Source: Leclercia adecarboxylata (GTDB lineage Bacteria > Pseudomonadota > Gammaproteobacteria > Enterobacterales > Enterobacteriaceae). From it: a stretch of DNA of 64,000 nt. Under the pieces are notes generated by a model. It saw only the letters and a program-made list of their open reading frames with translations, was not told the origin of the DNA and searched no databases. The stretch covers positions 372,001 through 436,000 of the forward strand of contig NZ_CP040889.1 in assembly GCF_006171285.1 (NCBI RefSeq). Direction: 5' to 3'. How positions within the stretch are numbered: position 1 is the stretch's first letter; the number at the start of each line of letters is the position of its first letter. Shown here piece by piece: positions 9,346-18,552 of the stretch. The position numbers were made by a program, and so were the translations under genes.

Positions 9346-10815
9346 TTATTTTTTGAAGCTATTCGGGAAATCCATATCCTTATAGCTTACAAACTTCGTC
9401 CCTTTCGCCAGCTTGTAACCAAACCAGATAATCAGGAACAGCGGGATGCCGATATAGGTGGCAGCCACGCTGCCCCAGTCGATGGTGTCGGCCAGGAAGG
9501 CTTCGTAGTTCTGACCAAGAGTAATGATCAGACACAGCACAAAGGCGAAGATCGGACCCAGCGGGAAGAACCCGGAGCGGTACGGCAGGTTGTTAATATC
9601 GTAACCCTGCTTCACATAGCCGCGACGGAAACGGTAATGGCTGATGGCAATACCCAGCCAGGCGATGAAGCCTGTCATCCCGGAGGTGTTCAGCAGCCAC
9701 AGATAGACCGTCTGGTTGCCGAACATCGAGGTCAGGAAGCACAGGCAGGCAATCACGGTGGTGGCATAGAGCGCGTTACGCGGCACGCCGCCACGGGACA
9801 GCTTAGAGAAGATGCGCGGCGCTTTGCCGTCACAGGCCAGGGAGTAGAGCATACGGGTAGAGGCATACATCCCGGAGTTACCCGCCGACAGTACCGCCGT
9901 CAGGATCACCGCATTCATCACCGCCGCCGCAGAGAGCAGACCGGCATGCTGGAAGACCAGCGTGAACGGGCTGACGCTGATGTCTTTCACATCGTTACGC
10001 AGCAGGCTCGGATCGGTATACGGAATGATCAGGCTGATAATCAGGATCGCAAACACATAGAACAGCAGGATACGCCAGAACACCTGCCGCACCGCGCGCG
10101 GAATGTTCTTCTCCGGGTTTTCGGATTCGCCTGCGGCAATACCGATAAGCTCGGTTCCCTGGAAGGAGAAGCCGACAATCATCGCCACGCCGATCATCGC
10201 CGAGAAGCCCCCGGCAAACGGCGCATCGCCAATGGTCCAGTTGCTCCACCCAGCCGGTTCGGTGCCTTTGAAGATGCCAACGATCATCGCGATGCCCACG
10301 ATGATAAAGATGATTACCGTCGCCACTTTGATCAGCGAGAACCAGTATTCCGCTTCACCGAAGCCACGCACGGAGATGTAGTTCAGCAGGAAGATCACCG
10401 CGAGGAAGACCGCGCTCCAGATCCAGCCCGGCGTATCCGGGAACCACCAGGTCATCACCAGCTGTGCGGCGACGAGGTCCACGGCGATGGTCACCGCCCA
10501 GTTGTACCAGTAGTTCCAGCCCAGCGCGAAGCCGAAGCCTTCTTCTACATATTTCTGGCCGTAGGTAGAGAAAGAACCGGATACCGGCATGTACGCCGCC
10601 AGTTCGCCCAGGCTGGTCATCAGGAAGTAAACCATCAAACCGATCAGAATATAGGAAAAGAGCGCGCCGCCAGGACCCGCTGCAGAAATGGTCGCACCAG
10701 AGGCGACAAAGAGGCCTGTACCGATGGAGCCGCCAATGGCGATCATCGTCAGGTGACGCGCCTTGAGTTCGCGACGTAGCGCGGGCGCTTCTGTGGTTTT
10801 AGTTTCGGAAACCAT
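9346..10815 (-). CDS. lysP: Lysine-specific permease LysP
   Basis: Proton-coupled L-lysine importer of the APC superfamily in the inner membrane; in E. coli LysP also senses lysine for CadC. The 489 residues match E. coli exactly. The amino-acid permease signature ELKARHLTMIAIGGSIGTGLFVASG is at residues 15-39, and twelve hydrophobic segments are predicted. The ATG at 10815 is chosen by homology (MVSETKTTEAP) over an extension to 10884. It is transcribed alone, with its own terminator at 9302-9328. Confidence 0.96.
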   Translation of the reverse strand: MVSETKTTEAPALRRELKARHLTMIAIGGSIGTGLFVASGATISAAGPGGALFSYILIGLMVYFLMTSLGELAAYMPVSGSFSTYGQKYVEEGFGFALGWNYWYNWAVTIAVDLVAAQLVMTWWFPDTPGWIWSAVFLAVIFLLNYISVRGFGEAEYWFSLIKVATVIIFIIVGIAMIVGIFKGTEPAGWSNWTIGDAPFAGGFSAMIGVAMIVGFSFQGTELIGIAAGESENPEKNIPRAVRQVFWRILLFYVFAILIISLIIPYTDPSLLRNDVKDISVSPFTLVFQHAGLLSAAAVMNAVILTAVLSAGNSGMYASTRMLYSLACDGKAPRIFSKLSRGGVPRNALYATTVIACLCFLTSMFGNQTVYLWLLNTSGMTGFIAWLGIAISHYRFRRGYVKQGYDINNLPYRSGFFPLGPIFAFVLCLIITLGQNYEAFLADTIDWGSVAATYIGIPLFLIIWFGYKLAKGTKFVSYKDMDFPNSFKK

Positions 10816-10964
10816 GTGAAAATGCTGTCCATTCAAAAAATGAGGCGCGATTGTAGCAGACGATCGCCAGCTCTTCCGGCACAAATGCCCTGTTATAAGA
10901 GAGCTTCATGACCGGTCCAGGATTATAAGTAAAGCAGAGAATAGTATTGGTGCGAGGAATAGAT

Positions 10965-10987
10965 CCCGGCGGGCAAAAACCGCCGGG
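10965..10987 (-). terminator. GC-rich hairpin downstream of yeiE
   Basis: Stem CCCGGCGG/CCGCCGGG with a 7-nt loop, just past the yeiE stop codon. No U-tract follows on the yeiE strand, so it may be a processing or stability hairpin rather than a true terminator. Confidence 0.4.
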
Positions 10988-10992
10988 CGGGC

Positions 10993-11862
10993 TTACATTT
11001 CGCAGTAACGCAGGAAACGTTGCAGGGAGTTAGAGAGGTGTTTCTGGCGGTGGTGGATGCGCCACAGGGTGCGCACCAGCTTGTTCGGCAGCGGAAGGGG
11101 GATCTCCACCAGCGTACCGCTCTCCAGCTGTTCGGCAATCACCCGGCGCGACAGGCAGCTGATGCCGAGGCCGTGACGCACCGCGTGTTTGATGGCCTCG
11201 GAGTTACCCAGCTCCATGCCCATATGAAACTGCGGCAGATGCGAAAGCAGCAGATAATCGACGATCTCGCGCGTGCCCGACCCCTGCTCGCGTAAAATCC
11301 ACGGCGCCTGCGCCAGCCGCTCCAGCGTCACCTCCTGCTGTAATAAAGAAGAGGCGGGCGAGGCAAAGACCACCAGCTCATCCTCCAGCCAGGGCTCCGC
11401 AATGATGTCGGCGTTGTGGCATGGCCCTTCGATAAGGCCGATATCCACCCGAAAATCGATCACCGCGTTGATCACATCCTGGCTGTTGCCGACGCTCATC
11501 TCCAGCGGCAGACTCGGGAAATCCCGGCGGTAGCGGGCAATCACCTCAGGCAGGATATAGTTGCCGATGGTGCTGCTGGCGTAGACGCGAATGGCGCCGT
11601 TATCCTCGCGAAAAAGCTGTTCGATTTCGACGGTCTGCTCCAGCAGCGCCAGCGCGCGCGGGTAGAGCAGCCGCCCGTGCTCGTTCACCACCAGCCGCTT
11701 CCCTACCCTGTCAAAAAGCTGAACCCCCAGTTGGCCTTCGAGATCGGTCAGCGCGGCGCTGACCGCAGACTGGGAGAGCGCCAGCATCTGGGAAGCCTGG
11801 GTCGTGGACCCGCTTTTCAGCACTTCGGCGAAAACTTCAAGCTGGCGTAACGTAATGTGCAT
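10993..11862 (-). CDS. yeiE: LysR-type regulator YeiE
   Basis: LysR-family DNA-binding regulator of 289 residues. The winged helix-turn-helix covers about residues 1-60 ([38 protein letters not shown]) and is followed by an effector-binding domain. The ATG at 11862 (MHITLRQ) is used; an ATG three codons upstream is possible. It is divergent from yeiH. Related YeiE proteins have been linked to sulfite response and to activation of yeiH; that link is knowledge of the family, not visible here. Possible operators lie at 11879-11918. Confidence 0.92.
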   Translation of the reverse strand: MHITLRQLEVFAEVLKSGSTTQASQMLALSQSAVSAALTDLEGQLGVQLFDRVGKRLVVNEHGRLLYPRALALLEQTVEIEQLFREDNGAIRVYASSTIGNYILPEVIARYRRDFPSLPLEMSVGNSQDVINAVIDFRVDIGLIEGPCHNADIIAEPWLEDELVVFASPASSLLQQEVTLERLAQAPWILREQGSGTREIVDYLLLSHLPQFHMGMELGNSEAIKHAVRHGLGISCLSRRVIAEQLESGTLVEIPLPLPNKLVRTLWRIHHRQKHLSNSLQRFLRYCEM

Positions 11863-11878
11863 AGTGATCATCCACCAG

Positions 11879-11918
11879 GGTAAGCACCTTGCTTACCACT
11901 TATAAAGCTTAATTATAA
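11879..11918. promoter_or_regulatory. Inverted repeats between yeiE and yeiH (candidate YeiE operator)
   Basis: Two dyads lie in the 123-bp divergent spacer: GGTAAGC-N5-GCTTACC at 11879-11897 and TTATAA-N7-TTATAA at 11900-11918. The second has the size of a LysR-type box. Assignment to YeiE is inference from position only. Confidence 0.45.
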
Positions 11919-11985
11919 ATATATAATCAATTTTATTTTTAAGCCAGAGCGCCGTAACCTTTTAGCCAGAGAAAAGGAGAAGGTT

Positions 11986-13032
11986 ATGACAACACTCACC
12001 CTACAGCATCATCGTACAGTGTGGCACTACATCCCGGGCCTTGCCCTCAGCGCGCTGGTCACCGGCGTGGCCCTTTGGGGCGGCAGTATTCCGGCGGTGG
12101 CGGGGGCGGGATTCAGCGCCCTGACCCTGGCTATCCTGCTGGGGATGGTGGTCGGGAATACGGTCTACCCGCAGATTTACAAGCCCTGCGACGGCGGGGT
12201 GATCTTCGCCAAACAGCATCTGCTGCGCCTCGGGATCATCCTGTACGGCTTTCGCCTCACCTTCGCGCAGATTGCCGACGTCGGGGTCAGCGGGATCGCC
12301 ATTGACGTACTAACCCTGACCAGCACTTTCCTGTTGGCCTGCTTTATCGGCCAGAAGGTGTTCGGCCTCGACAAACAGACCAGTTGGCTGATTGGCGCGG
12401 GCAGCAGCATTTGCGGCGCGGCGGCGGTACTGGCGACGGAGCCGGTGGTGAAGGCCGAGTCCAGCAAGGTGACGGTTGCCGTGGCGACGGTGGTGATCTT
12501 CGGTACCCTGGCGATCTTCCTTTATCCGGCCATGTATCCGCTGGTGGCGCACTGGTTCAGCCCGGAAACCTACGGCATTTATATCGGCTCGACGATGCAC
12601 GAAGTGGCCCAGGTGGTAGCGGCCGGTCACGCCATCAGCCCGGATGCGGAGAACGCGGCGGTGATCGCTAAAATGCTGCGCGTGATGATGCTGGCGCCGT
12701 TCCTGCTGATCCTCGCGGCACGGGTGAAACAGCTTGCACCGGCGGGGAACGGGGAGAAGAGCAAAATCACCATTCCGTGGTTTGCGATCCTGTTTATCGT
12801 GGTAGCCATCTTCAACTCGTTCCATCTGCTGCCAAAAGCCGTCGTGGATATGCTGGTAACGCTGGATACGGTGCTGCTGGCGATGGCGATGGCCGCACTG
12901 GGCTTAACCACCCACGTCAGCGCCCTGAAAAAGGCCGGGGCGAAACCGCTGCTGATGGCGCTGCTGCTCTTCGTCTGGCTGATTGTCGGCGGGGGCGCCA
13001 TTAACCTGGTGGTTCACAGCCTGATGGCATAA
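11986..13032 (+). CDS. yeiH: YeiH, putative sulfate/sulfite exporter (UPF0324 family)
   Basis: Inner-membrane protein of 348 residues with about ten hydrophobic segments, of the UPF0324/PSE family to which putative sulfate or sulfite export is assigned. Family motifs include [16 protein letters not shown] at the start, [23 protein letters not shown] near 145-165 and [13 protein letters not shown] near 205. It is divergent from the LysR gene yeiE, the usual arrangement of a transporter and its regulator. AAAAGGAGAAGG just upstream is a strong ribosome site. Confidence 0.9.
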   Translation: MTTLTLQHHRTVWHYIPGLALSALVTGVALWGGSIPAVAGAGFSALTLAILLGMVVGNTVYPQIYKPCDGGVIFAKQHLLRLGIILYGFRLTFAQIADVGVSGIAIDVLTLTSTFLLACFIGQKVFGLDKQTSWLIGAGSSICGAAAVLATEPVVKAESSKVTVAVATVVIFGTLAIFLYPAMYPLVAHWFSPETYGIYIGSTMHEVAQVVAAGHAISPDAENAAVIAKMLRVMMLAPFLLILAARVKQLAPAGNGEKSKITIPWFAILFIVVAIFNSFHLLPKAVVDMLVTLDTVLLAMAMAALGLTTHVSALKKAGAKPLLMALLLFVWLIVGGGAINLVVHSLMA

Positions 13033-13097
13033 ACCGCTGTAGCCTTATCCTGTTAACCCGCTATCATAAGCGTTTGCGGGTTAACAGGAGTCCCTTT

Positions 13098-13955
13098 ATG
13101 AAATATGTTGGAGCGCACGTCAGCGCTGCCGGCGGTCTGGCAAATGCCGCCATTCGCGCCGCCGAAATCGAGGCGACCGCTTTCGCCCTGTTCACCAAAA
13201 ATCAACGCCAGTGGCGCGCCGCGCCGTTAACCACCCAGGTGATTGATGAGTTCAAAGCGGCCTGCGAAAAATATCGCTTCACTCCCGGTCAGATCCTGCC
13301 TCACGACAGCTACCTGATTAATCTCGGCCATCCGGTTCAGGAGGCGCTGGACAAATCCCGCGACGCTTTCCTGGATGAGATGCAGCGCTGCGAGCAGCTC
13401 GGCCTGACGCTGCTGAACTTCCACCCCGGTAGCCATCTTTCTCAAATTGATGAAGATGCGTGCCTGGCGCGGATCGCCGAGTCGATTAACATCGTCCTGG
13501 CGCAGACCGAAGGGGTCACGGCGGTGATCGAAAACACGGCGGGCCAGGGCAGCAACCTCGGGTTCCGCTTTGAACATCTGGCGGCCATCATCGACGGCGT
13601 GGAAGATAAAACCCGCGTCGGCGTCTGCATTGATACCTGTCACGCCTTTGCCGCCGGGTACGACCTGCGCAGCACGGAAGAGTGTGCAAAAACCTTCGCC
13701 GAATTTGAACGCATCGTCGGCTTTAAGTACCTGCGCGGTATGCACCTTAACGACGCGAAAAGCGCCTTCGGCAGCCGCGTTGACCGTCACCACAGCCTGG
13801 GCGAAGGTAACATCGGCCATGACGCGTTCCGCTTTATCATGCAGGACCCGCGATTCGACGGTATCCCGATGGTGCTGGAAACGATCAACCCGGATATCTG
13901 GGCCGAAGAGATCGCCTGGCTGAAAGCGCAACAGCATGCCGAGGCCACCGCATAA
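13098..13955 (+). CDS. nfo: Endonuclease IV (AP endonuclease)
   Basis: Cleaves the backbone 5' of abasic sites and removes 3' blocks in base-excision repair, using three zinc ions. The 285 residues equal E. coli Nfo. The zinc ligand His-69 is in QILPHDSY, and the motifs [43 protein letters not shown] and LETINP are all intact. AGGAG at 13086-13090 supports the ATG at 13098 rather than 13074. The stop codon shares one base with the yeiI start (TAATG), so the two are probably translationally coupled. Confidence 0.97.
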   Translation: MKYVGAHVSAAGGLANAAIRAAEIEATAFALFTKNQRQWRAAPLTTQVIDEFKAACEKYRFTPGQILPHDSYLINLGHPVQEALDKSRDAFLDEMQRCEQLGLTLLNFHPGSHLSQIDEDACLARIAESINIVLAQTEGVTAVIENTAGQGSNLGFRFEHLAAIIDGVEDKTRVGVCIDTCHAFAAGYDLRSTEECAKTFAEFERIVGFKYLRGMHLNDAKSAFGSRVDRHHSLGEGNIGHDAFRFIMQDPRFDGIPMVLETINPDIWAEEIAWLKAQQHAEATA

Positions 13956-15034
13956 TGATGAACGAAAGGGAAAAGCAGATCCTGAAGATCCTGCGGCGTA
14001 ACCCTCTTATTCAACAGCATGAGATCGCCCAGATCCTCGATATCAGCCGCTCCCGCGTCGCCGCGCACATTATGGATTTAATGCGTAAAGGGGCGATCAA
14101 GGGCAAAGGCTATATCCTGACCGAACAGGATTACTGCGTGGCGCTGGGTGCCATCAATATGGATATTCGCGGGGTGGCGGACATTCGCTTCCCGGAACCC
14201 TCTTCCCATCCGGGGGCCATTCAGTGTGCGGCGGGCGGCGTGGCGCGTAACATTGCCCATAATCTGGCGCTGCTCGGGCGTGAGGTGCACCTGATCTCTG
14301 CCGTCGGCAGCGATTTTTATGGCGAAACCCTGCTGGAACAGACCCGTCAGGCGGGCGTTAACGTCCAGAGCACCATCCGCCTGCACGGACAGAGCACGGC
14401 GACCTATCTGTCGATTGCGAATCCGCAGGACGACACCGTTTTAGCGATCAACGATACCCATATCCTGCAGGGGCTGACGCCGCAGCTGCTGAACCAGTCC
14501 CGCGAGCTGCTGGCCCATGCGGGTGTGGTGCTGGCGGATTGCAACCTCACCGCAGAATCGCTGGAGTGGGTCTTTACCCTCGCCGGGGATGTGCCGGTGT
14601 TTGTCGACACGGTATCAGAATTCAAAGCCGGGAGAGTCAAACCCTGGCTGTCACGTATCCATACCCTGAAGCCAACCCTGAAGGAGCTGCAGATTCTGGC
14701 GGAGTGCGACGATCGTCAGGCCGCGCTCAACGCCCTGCATGAGAAAGGGGTGCAGCGGATTGTAGTGTGTCTGGAAGATGATTCGGTGCTGTGCAGCGAG
14801 CAAGGCGCGGAGCCGTTCCTGCTGACGCCGCCAGCCCACCCGGTAGTCGACTGCTTTGGTGCTGATGACGCCTTTATGGCGGGACTGATCTATGGCTTCC
14901 TCGACGGGAGCGATTTTGCGGACAGCGCCCGGTTTGCCGTTGCCTGCGCGGCGCTCTCCCGGGCCAGCGAAAGCATCAACAACCCGACGCTGTCGGTGGA
15001 TAACACCCTGTCGCTGCTGGACAGCCAGCCGTAA
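13955..15034 (+). CDS. yeiI: PfkB-family sugar/nucleoside kinase with N-terminal HTH (YeiI)
   Basis: Protein of 359 residues with a winged helix-turn-helix at about residues 4-55 (QILKILRRNPLIQQHEIAQILDISRSRVAAHIMDLMRKG) and a ribokinase/PfkB domain from about 60. PfkB signature 1 is AAGGVARNIAHNLALLGREVHLISAVGSDFYG; signature 2 reads DCFGADDAFMAGL with GADD in place of the usual GAGD, still keeping the catalytic Asp. The substrate is unproven; pseudouridine or another nucleoside is plausible from its paralogue psuK. It overlaps the nfo stop by one base. Confidence 0.92.
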   Translation: MMNEREKQILKILRRNPLIQQHEIAQILDISRSRVAAHIMDLMRKGAIKGKGYILTEQDYCVALGAINMDIRGVADIRFPEPSSHPGAIQCAAGGVARNIAHNLALLGREVHLISAVGSDFYGETLLEQTRQAGVNVQSTIRLHGQSTATYLSIANPQDDTVLAINDTHILQGLTPQLLNQSRELLAHAGVVLADCNLTAESLEWVFTLAGDVPVFVDTVSEFKAGRVKPWLSRIHTLKPTLKELQILAECDDRQAALNALHEKGVQRIVVCLEDDSVLCSEQGAEPFLLTPPAHPVVDCFGADDAFMAGLIYGFLDGSDFADSARFAVACAALSRASESINNPTLSVDNTLSLLDSQP

Positions 15035-15035
15035 A

Positions 15036-15064
15036 CAGGCCGGGTAGATCCCCTACCCGGCCTG
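15036..15064. terminator. Bidirectional hairpin between convergent yeiI and psuT
   Basis: Perfect 12-bp stem CAGGCCGGGTAG/CTACCCGGCCTG with a 5-nt loop in the gap between the two convergent stop codons. It lacks U-tracts, so it may instead block read-through or protect 3' ends. Confidence 0.7.
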
Positions 15065-15067
15065 CGC

Positions 15068-16321
15068 CTAGCCCGCTAAACCAATAAAGAAGCCCGCGAT
15101 GGTGGCGCTCATCAGGTTGGAGAGGGTTGCCGCCACCAGCGCCCGGACGCCAAGCTGGGCAATCTCCGGCGCGCGCTGAGGCGATACCGCAGAAAACGCC
15201 CCTACCACCACGCCAATCGAGCCGAAGTTAGCAAAACCGCACAGCGCAAAAGAGATGATGGCGATGGTTTTCACGTCCAGCTGCCCGGCGGTTTGCAGAT
15301 AGGGCGAGAAGTTGAGATAGGCGACGAACTCGTTAATCGCCAGCTTCTGGCCAATCAGGCTGCCTGCCAGGGTAGCATCCTGCCACTCCACCCCCATGAT
15401 CCACGCCAGCGGCGCCAGGGCGTAGCCAAACAGCCCTTCCAGGCTCAGGCTTTCAATGCCAAACCAGCCGCCGATGCCGCCCAGCATGCCGTTCAGCAGG
15501 GCGATGATCGCCACAAACGCCATCACCACCGTCGCCACCCCGGCGGCAATTTTTAACCCGGTCATCGCCCCGGTCGCCGCGGCTTCGATAATGCTTTTCG
15601 GCGGCGTATCGCTGAACGACAGGTTTTCAAAGGTGACCTGCGACTCTTCCGTCGCCGGGCTCAGCAGCCGGGCAAACAGGATGCCCCCGGGGATCGCCAT
15701 CAGCGAGGCGGCGAGCAGATAATCAATCGGCACCCCCATCCCCGCATAGCCAATCAGCATTGACCCGGCAATCGACGCCATCCCGCTGCAGATGGCGGTA
15801 AACAGTTCGTTGCGGTTCAGCCTGTCGATGAAGGGTTTGACTATCGCCGGAATTTCGTTTTGCCCGAGGAAGATAGTGGTCACCGCCACGAAGGATTCAA
15901 TTTTACTGATGCGCAGCGCTCTCTGGAAAATGCCGCCCAGAATACGGATCAGCAACCCCATCACGCCAATGTAGTAAAGCAGGCTGATCAGCGCGGTGAC
16001 AAAGATAATGGCGGGCAGAACGCGGAACGCAAACACGAACCCGGCCCCGTCAAACAGGGTATCCATCTTCGGCCCGACCAGCGCGCCAAAGATAAAGGCG
16101 CTCCCGGCATCGCTGTAGGACATGACCTTACTGACCCCGATGGCGGCCTGTTCCACCAGCCATTTGCCGGGTGGGAAATAGAGCATGATGCCGCCGATCG
16201 CCACCTGCAATACGAATGCGGCGCCGACGGTGCGCAGGCTGATCCGGCGTTTGTTGACTGAAAGGAGGAAAGCTATTGCTAACAGTACCGCCATACCCAG
16301 CAGACTTCTCATTACGTCCAT
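15068..16321 (-). CDS. psuT: CNT-family nucleoside transporter, probable pseudouridine importer PsuT
   Basis: Concentrative nucleoside transporter of 417 residues with about ten membrane segments. Motifs include SDAGSAFIFGALVGPKM, TTIFLGQNEIPAIVKPFI and NEFVAYLNFSPYL. E. coli has two near-identical paralogues here, NupX and PsuT; sequence alone does not separate them well, but the position right after psuG and psuK favours PsuT. It would bring in pseudouridine for the two downstream-pathway enzymes. Confidence 0.85.
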   Translation of the reverse strand: MDVMRSLLGMAVLLAIAFLLSVNKRRISLRTVGAAFVLQVAIGGIMLYFPPGKWLVEQAAIGVSKVMSYSDAGSAFIFGALVGPKMDTLFDGAGFVFAFRVLPAIIFVTALISLLYYIGVMGLLIRILGGIFQRALRISKIESFVAVTTIFLGQNEIPAIVKPFIDRLNRNELFTAICSGMASIAGSMLIGYAGMGVPIDYLLAASLMAIPGGILFARLLSPATEESQVTFENLSFSDTPPKSIIEAAATGAMTGLKIAAGVATVVMAFVAIIALLNGMLGGIGGWFGIESLSLEGLFGYALAPLAWIMGVEWQDATLAGSLIGQKLAINEFVAYLNFSPYLQTAGQLDVKTIAIISFALCGFANFGSIGVVVGAFSAVSPQRAPEIAQLGVRALVAATLSNLMSATIAGFFIGLAG

Positions 16322-16341
16322 AATGATATCCTTACCTGAAA

Positions 16342-16360
16342 ACCCGGCGACAGGCCGGGT
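16342..16360. repeat. Intercistronic stem-loop between psuG and psuT
   Basis: Stem ACCCGGC/GCCGGGT with a 5-nt loop in the 89-bp gap. It resembles a short REP-like hairpin that could stabilise the upstream psuKG message or lower psuT expression. Confidence 0.55.
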
Positions 16361-16410
16361 ATCCGTGATTCCACTGCGAAGACAGGCGACGGCAAACTGC
16401 CTGTGAAAGG

Positions 16411-17346
16411 TTACGCGAGGCGCTGGTACGACTTAGCGATATCGCAGGCCAGGCGGGCGTTGTTAAAGACCAGCTGAATATTGGATTTCAGGCTGTCGCC
16501 GCCGGTTAATTCCGCCACCCGGGCCAGCAGGAACGGGGTGCTGGCTTTGCCGGTCACGCCCTGCTCTTCCGCTTCCTTCACCGCCTGGTCGATAGCGGCG
16601 TTGATGGTCTCTTCCGGCATGGCAAACTGTTCCGGGATGGGGTTCGCCACCACCAGGCCGCCGTTGAGGCCGGTCTGCCATTTCACCGCCATTGCGCGGG
16701 CGATGGCCTCGGCGCTGTCGAGACGAATGCTGACCTCAAACGGGCTGGTGCGACAGAAGAAGGCAGGCAGGGACTGGGTCTGATAGCCGATTAACGGCAC
16801 GCCATTGGTTTCGAGATATTCGGTGGTTAATCCGAGATCGAGAATAGATTTTGCCCCGGCGCACACCACGGCAACGTTGGTTTTCGCCAGCTCCTGCAAA
16901 TCGGCGGAAATATCAAAAGTGTGTTCCGCCCCACGATGCACGCCGCCAATGCCGCCGGTGGCGAAGACCTTAATCCCGGCCATCGCGGCAATAATCATGG
17001 TTGAGGCCACCGTGGTGGCACCGTTTATTCCGGCTGCCACGACAAAAGGCAGATCCCGACGGCTGACTTTCGTTACGGCGTGACCTTCGCGGCCTAATAA
17101 TTCAATCTCTTCTTTACTTAGCCCAACTTTCATTACGCCGTGAATAATAGCGATAGTGGCCGGAATAACGCCCTGCTGGCGGATCGCGTCTTCAACCTCC
17201 AGTGCCGTCTGGGCATTTTGTGGGAAAGGCATGCCGTGAGAAATAATGGTGGATTCAAGCGCCACAACCGGTTTGTTATTATTTAAGGCGTCCTGGACTT
17301 CAGGAGAAACTTGCAGGAACTCAGCAGACAATTTTAATTCAGACAT
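16411..17346 (-). CDS. psuG: Pseudouridine-5'-phosphate glycosidase PsuG
   Basis: Breaks the C-C glycosidic bond of pseudouridine 5'-phosphate to give uracil and ribose 5-phosphate (Mn-dependent, trimeric in E. coli). The 311 residues compare with 312 in E. coli. Motifs VALESTIISHGMPFPQN near residue 28, KVSRRDLPFVVAAGINGATTVASTMI near 95-120, and FATGGIGGVHRG are conserved. It overlaps the 3' end of psuK by 8 bp, so the two are co-transcribed in the order psuK-psuG-psuT. Confidence 0.96.
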   Translation of the reverse strand: MSELKLSAEFLQVSPEVQDALNNNKPVVALESTIISHGMPFPQNAQTALEVEDAIRQQGVIPATIAIIHGVMKVGLSKEEIELLGREGHAVTKVSRRDLPFVVAAGINGATTVASTMIIAAMAGIKVFATGGIGGVHRGAEHTFDISADLQELAKTNVAVVCAGAKSILDLGLTTEYLETNGVPLIGYQTQSLPAFFCRTSPFEVSIRLDSAEAIARAMAVKWQTGLNGGLVVANPIPEQFAMPEETINAAIDQAVKEAEEQGVTGKASTPFLLARVAELTGGDSLKSNIQLVFNNARLACDIAKSYQRLA

Positions 17347-18274
17347 GTTCTCTCTCCATTAATGCGTTAACATTTTCAGACGATAAATCAGGGTTATTGG
17401 TATAAATCGACGCCAGCGCCAGCGAAGAGCAGCCCTGGGCAAAACGAACGGAATGGGCGAAGGTGGCGCCTTCCAGCCAGCAGAATGCCAGCCCCGCCAT
17501 CATGGCGTCGCCCGCGCCGGTCACGTTCACCAGCCGGGTTTTGAAGGGTGCTGACCAGCCGCTTTCTCCCCCTTTCTCACTGTAATAAACGCCGTCGCCA
17601 CCCATGCTTAACACCAGCCGGAACAGGCCATGCTCGTGGAACCAGGCCGCGACTTTTGGCGCATCGGCGGCACAGCTCAGCGGGATGCCGCTCAGGGTTT
17701 CGGCTTCAATGCGGTTGGGTTTCAGGGTGTGGATATGGCCCAGCCAGTCGCGCACTTTGTTGCACTTCCAGGCGGAGACCGGGTCAACGAATACCGGCGC
17801 CTGGCCTGCGTTTTCAAAAATCCAGCCCAGCGCGGATTCACTGAGATTGCAGTCCACCACCACCGCTTTTGCTGCACGCAGAAAGGCCAGATGGTGGGCC
17901 AGATATTCCGGGTTAATGTAGTCAGAAATGGCCATGTCATTAATGGCCACCAGCATTTCGCCGGTGTTATCGAGTAACGATAAATAGCTGGAAGTGCCCT
18001 CACCCGCGATGACCTGGCATTTTTCTACCTGTACGCCGGCGGCCTGGGTTTGTGACAGCAGCGACTGACCGTAAAAATCATCGCCGACCGCGGAAAACAG
18101 CCAGACATGTTTCCCCAGCAACGCAAGGTTTTGCGCAATATTCCGGCCTACGCCGCCGGGGGTAAATTTTATTTTACCTGGGTTAGAGTCCGCATAATTC
18201 AGCGAGGCATGTGAATACCCCGCAACATCCATATTTGCAGAACCAATAACAACAATATAATCCTTTTCACGCAT
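17339..18274 (-). CDS. psuK: Pseudouridine kinase PsuK
   Basis: PfkB-family kinase that phosphorylates pseudouridine to the 5'-phosphate for PsuG. The 311 residues compare with 313 in E. coli. Signature 1 is GGVGRNIAQNLALLGKHVWLFSAVGDDFYG; signature 2 is VNVTGAGDAMMAGL with the catalytic Asp of GAGD. First gene of psuKGT, with its promoter in the 278-bp gap before fruA. Unlike the neighbouring yeiI product, it has no N-terminal helix-turn-helix. Confidence 0.95.
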   Translation of the reverse strand: MREKDYIVVIGSANMDVAGYSHASLNYADSNPGKIKFTPGGVGRNIAQNLALLGKHVWLFSAVGDDFYGQSLLSQTQAAGVQVEKCQVIAGEGTSSYLSLLDNTGEMLVAINDMAISDYINPEYLAHHLAFLRAAKAVVVDCNLSESALGWIFENAGQAPVFVDPVSAWKCNKVRDWLGHIHTLKPNRIEAETLSGIPLSCAADAPKVAAWFHEHGLFRLVLSMGGDGVYYSEKGGESGWSAPFKTRLVNVTGAGDAMMAGLAFCWLEGATFAHSVRFAQGCSSLALASIYTNNPDLSSENVNALMEREHV

Positions 18275-18359
18275 AGAACATCCTCTGGCACGCAGGCCAT
18301 CGCAATGATAATTAAGCGAGGGAGTTACTTTAAATACTATTAGAGCATGTGTCTGTATG

Positions 18360-18373
18360 TGAACACATGTTCA
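18360..18373. promoter_or_regulatory. Inverted repeat upstream of psuK (candidate operator)
   Basis: TGAAC-N4-GTTCA dyad about 90 bp upstream of the psuK start, inside a longer stretch rich in ATGTG/CACAT. It also overlaps a weak CRP-like match. The protein that would bind is unknown. Confidence 0.4.
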
Positions 18374-18506
18374 TAGTATGTGTAAGAAGGGGAAAGTAAA
18401 TAGATCCAAAATGAGATCGTGAAATGTATATGAACAGAATCACAGTTTTTTGTAGATACACTTTTTCGCTCTACAAAAAACTGCGAACCGCTGCACGATT
18501 AAAGGC

Positions 18507-18537
18507 AAAAAAAAGGGCAGAGTTACCTCTGCCCTTT
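18507..18537 (-). terminator. Terminator of the fruBKA operon
   Basis: On the minus strand, stem AAAGGGCAGAG/CTCTGCCCTTT with loop GTAA is followed by eight T residues, 16 bp past the fruA stop. Confidence 0.93.
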
Positions 18538-18552
18538 CTGAAGAACGTTAAA

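Noticed and set aside
9340..10779. 479-codon open frame opposite lysP
   Set aside because: Mirror of the lysP reading frame; composition is extreme in Arg, His and Gln and it matches nothing known to me.
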